A stretch of DNA of 64,000 bases from Yamagishiella unicocca (lineage: Eukaryota > Chlorophyta > Chlorophyceae > Chlamydomonadales > Volvocaceae), in NCBI GenBank assembly GCA_003116995.1, contig BDSL01000022.1, forward strand, positions 992,001 to 1,056,000. The letters are read 5' to 3'. How positions within the stretch are numbered: position 1 is the first letter of the stretch; the number at the start of each line of letters is the position of its first letter. Below, piece by piece: positions 63,843-64,000 of the stretch. The translations under genes and the position numbers were made by a program. The notes beneath the pieces were generated by a model. That model did no database searches. It was not told where the DNA came from and saw only the letters and a list, made by a program, of their open reading frames with translations.

Positions 63843-63895
63843 GGTCTGTTCTGAACGGTTTTTTCTGGCATCCACGGGTCTTCGTCAAAACCCCC
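63843..63895 (+). repeat. dispersed repeat A
   Basis: GTCTGTTCTGAACGGTTTTT and TGGCATCCACGGGTCTTCGT, lacking the first dozen bases of other copies. It shows that the family is not confined to the channel-gene introns. Confidence 0.87.
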
Positions 63896-64000
63896 CGGGG
63901 GTCACAGGCCAAATCAGGCAACATTCCAGTAGCGCACCTACCCCAGCCAGGAAGCTGGCACGTGTATGCGTGACGACGTGGCGACATGTCGGTCGCATCG

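Overview
The window is nuclear DNA of a green alga, most likely a volvocine chlorophyte (the Chlamydomonas/Gonium/Volvox group). It has high GC, many short exons with GT-AG introns, C-homopolymer tracts before splice acceptors, Ala/Gly/Pro-rich linkers, TGTAA-type poly(A) signals, a tRNA-Met with an intron, a degenerate MYND finger and L1-like LINE, Copia and Gypsy remains. No prokaryotic operon, CRISPR array or rRNA gene was seen. The species was not identified.

Left end (1-7.7 kb): the last two exons of an unrecognised + strand gene end at 805. An inverted, frameshifted copy of its penultimate exon lies at about 2.87-3.0 kb. Three tRNA genes (Gln-CTG, intron-containing Met-CAT, a slightly odd Thr-AGT), several minisatellites and a MYND-finger remnant follow.

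7.75-31.4 kb: one very large minus-strand gene. I traced about 28 exons by splice signals and reading frame. Its product begins with a low-complexity leader, continues with many WD40 repeats split by a disordered linker, then an ankyrin-repeat segment, and ends in a six-transmembrane TRP-type cation channel with a short cytosolic tail. Its introns are packed with a few dispersed short repeat families, and pieces of its own exon borders have been copied into its introns.

31.5-40.9 kb: a nearly complete L1-like LINE (ORF1 end, ORF2 with APE endonuclease and reverse transcriptase, stop and start overlapping as TAATG) lies head-to-head with the 3' end of a second copy. Its C-terminus is broken. 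Beyond it is mostly anonymous DNA.

40.9-61.5 kb: three near-identical six-exon genes for secreted lytic polysaccharide monooxygenase (LPMO)-like proteins, in direct orientation at 41752-44434, 49612-51854 and 59281-61466. Each encodes a signal peptide, a mature N-terminal histidine, a second histidine in a VNHGGW motif and two copies of a small Cys-rich module. Intron 1 of all three uses a GC donor. The first two sit in about 4-kb direct duplications (about 40.9-45.3 and 48.7-52.7 kb) separated by broken Copia and Gypsy elements. Between the second and third genes are a 24-bp minisatellite, remnants of a coiled-coil gene and a short RCC1-repeat gene end. The promoter/leader of the third gene has been tandemly copied upstream.

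Right end (61.5-64 kb): LINE 3' remnants, a Copia fragment and one more copy of the dispersed repeat that fills the channel gene's introns. The LPMO cluster is the most interesting system here: a recently amplified, actively rearranging family of secreted oxidative polysaccharide-modifying enzymes.
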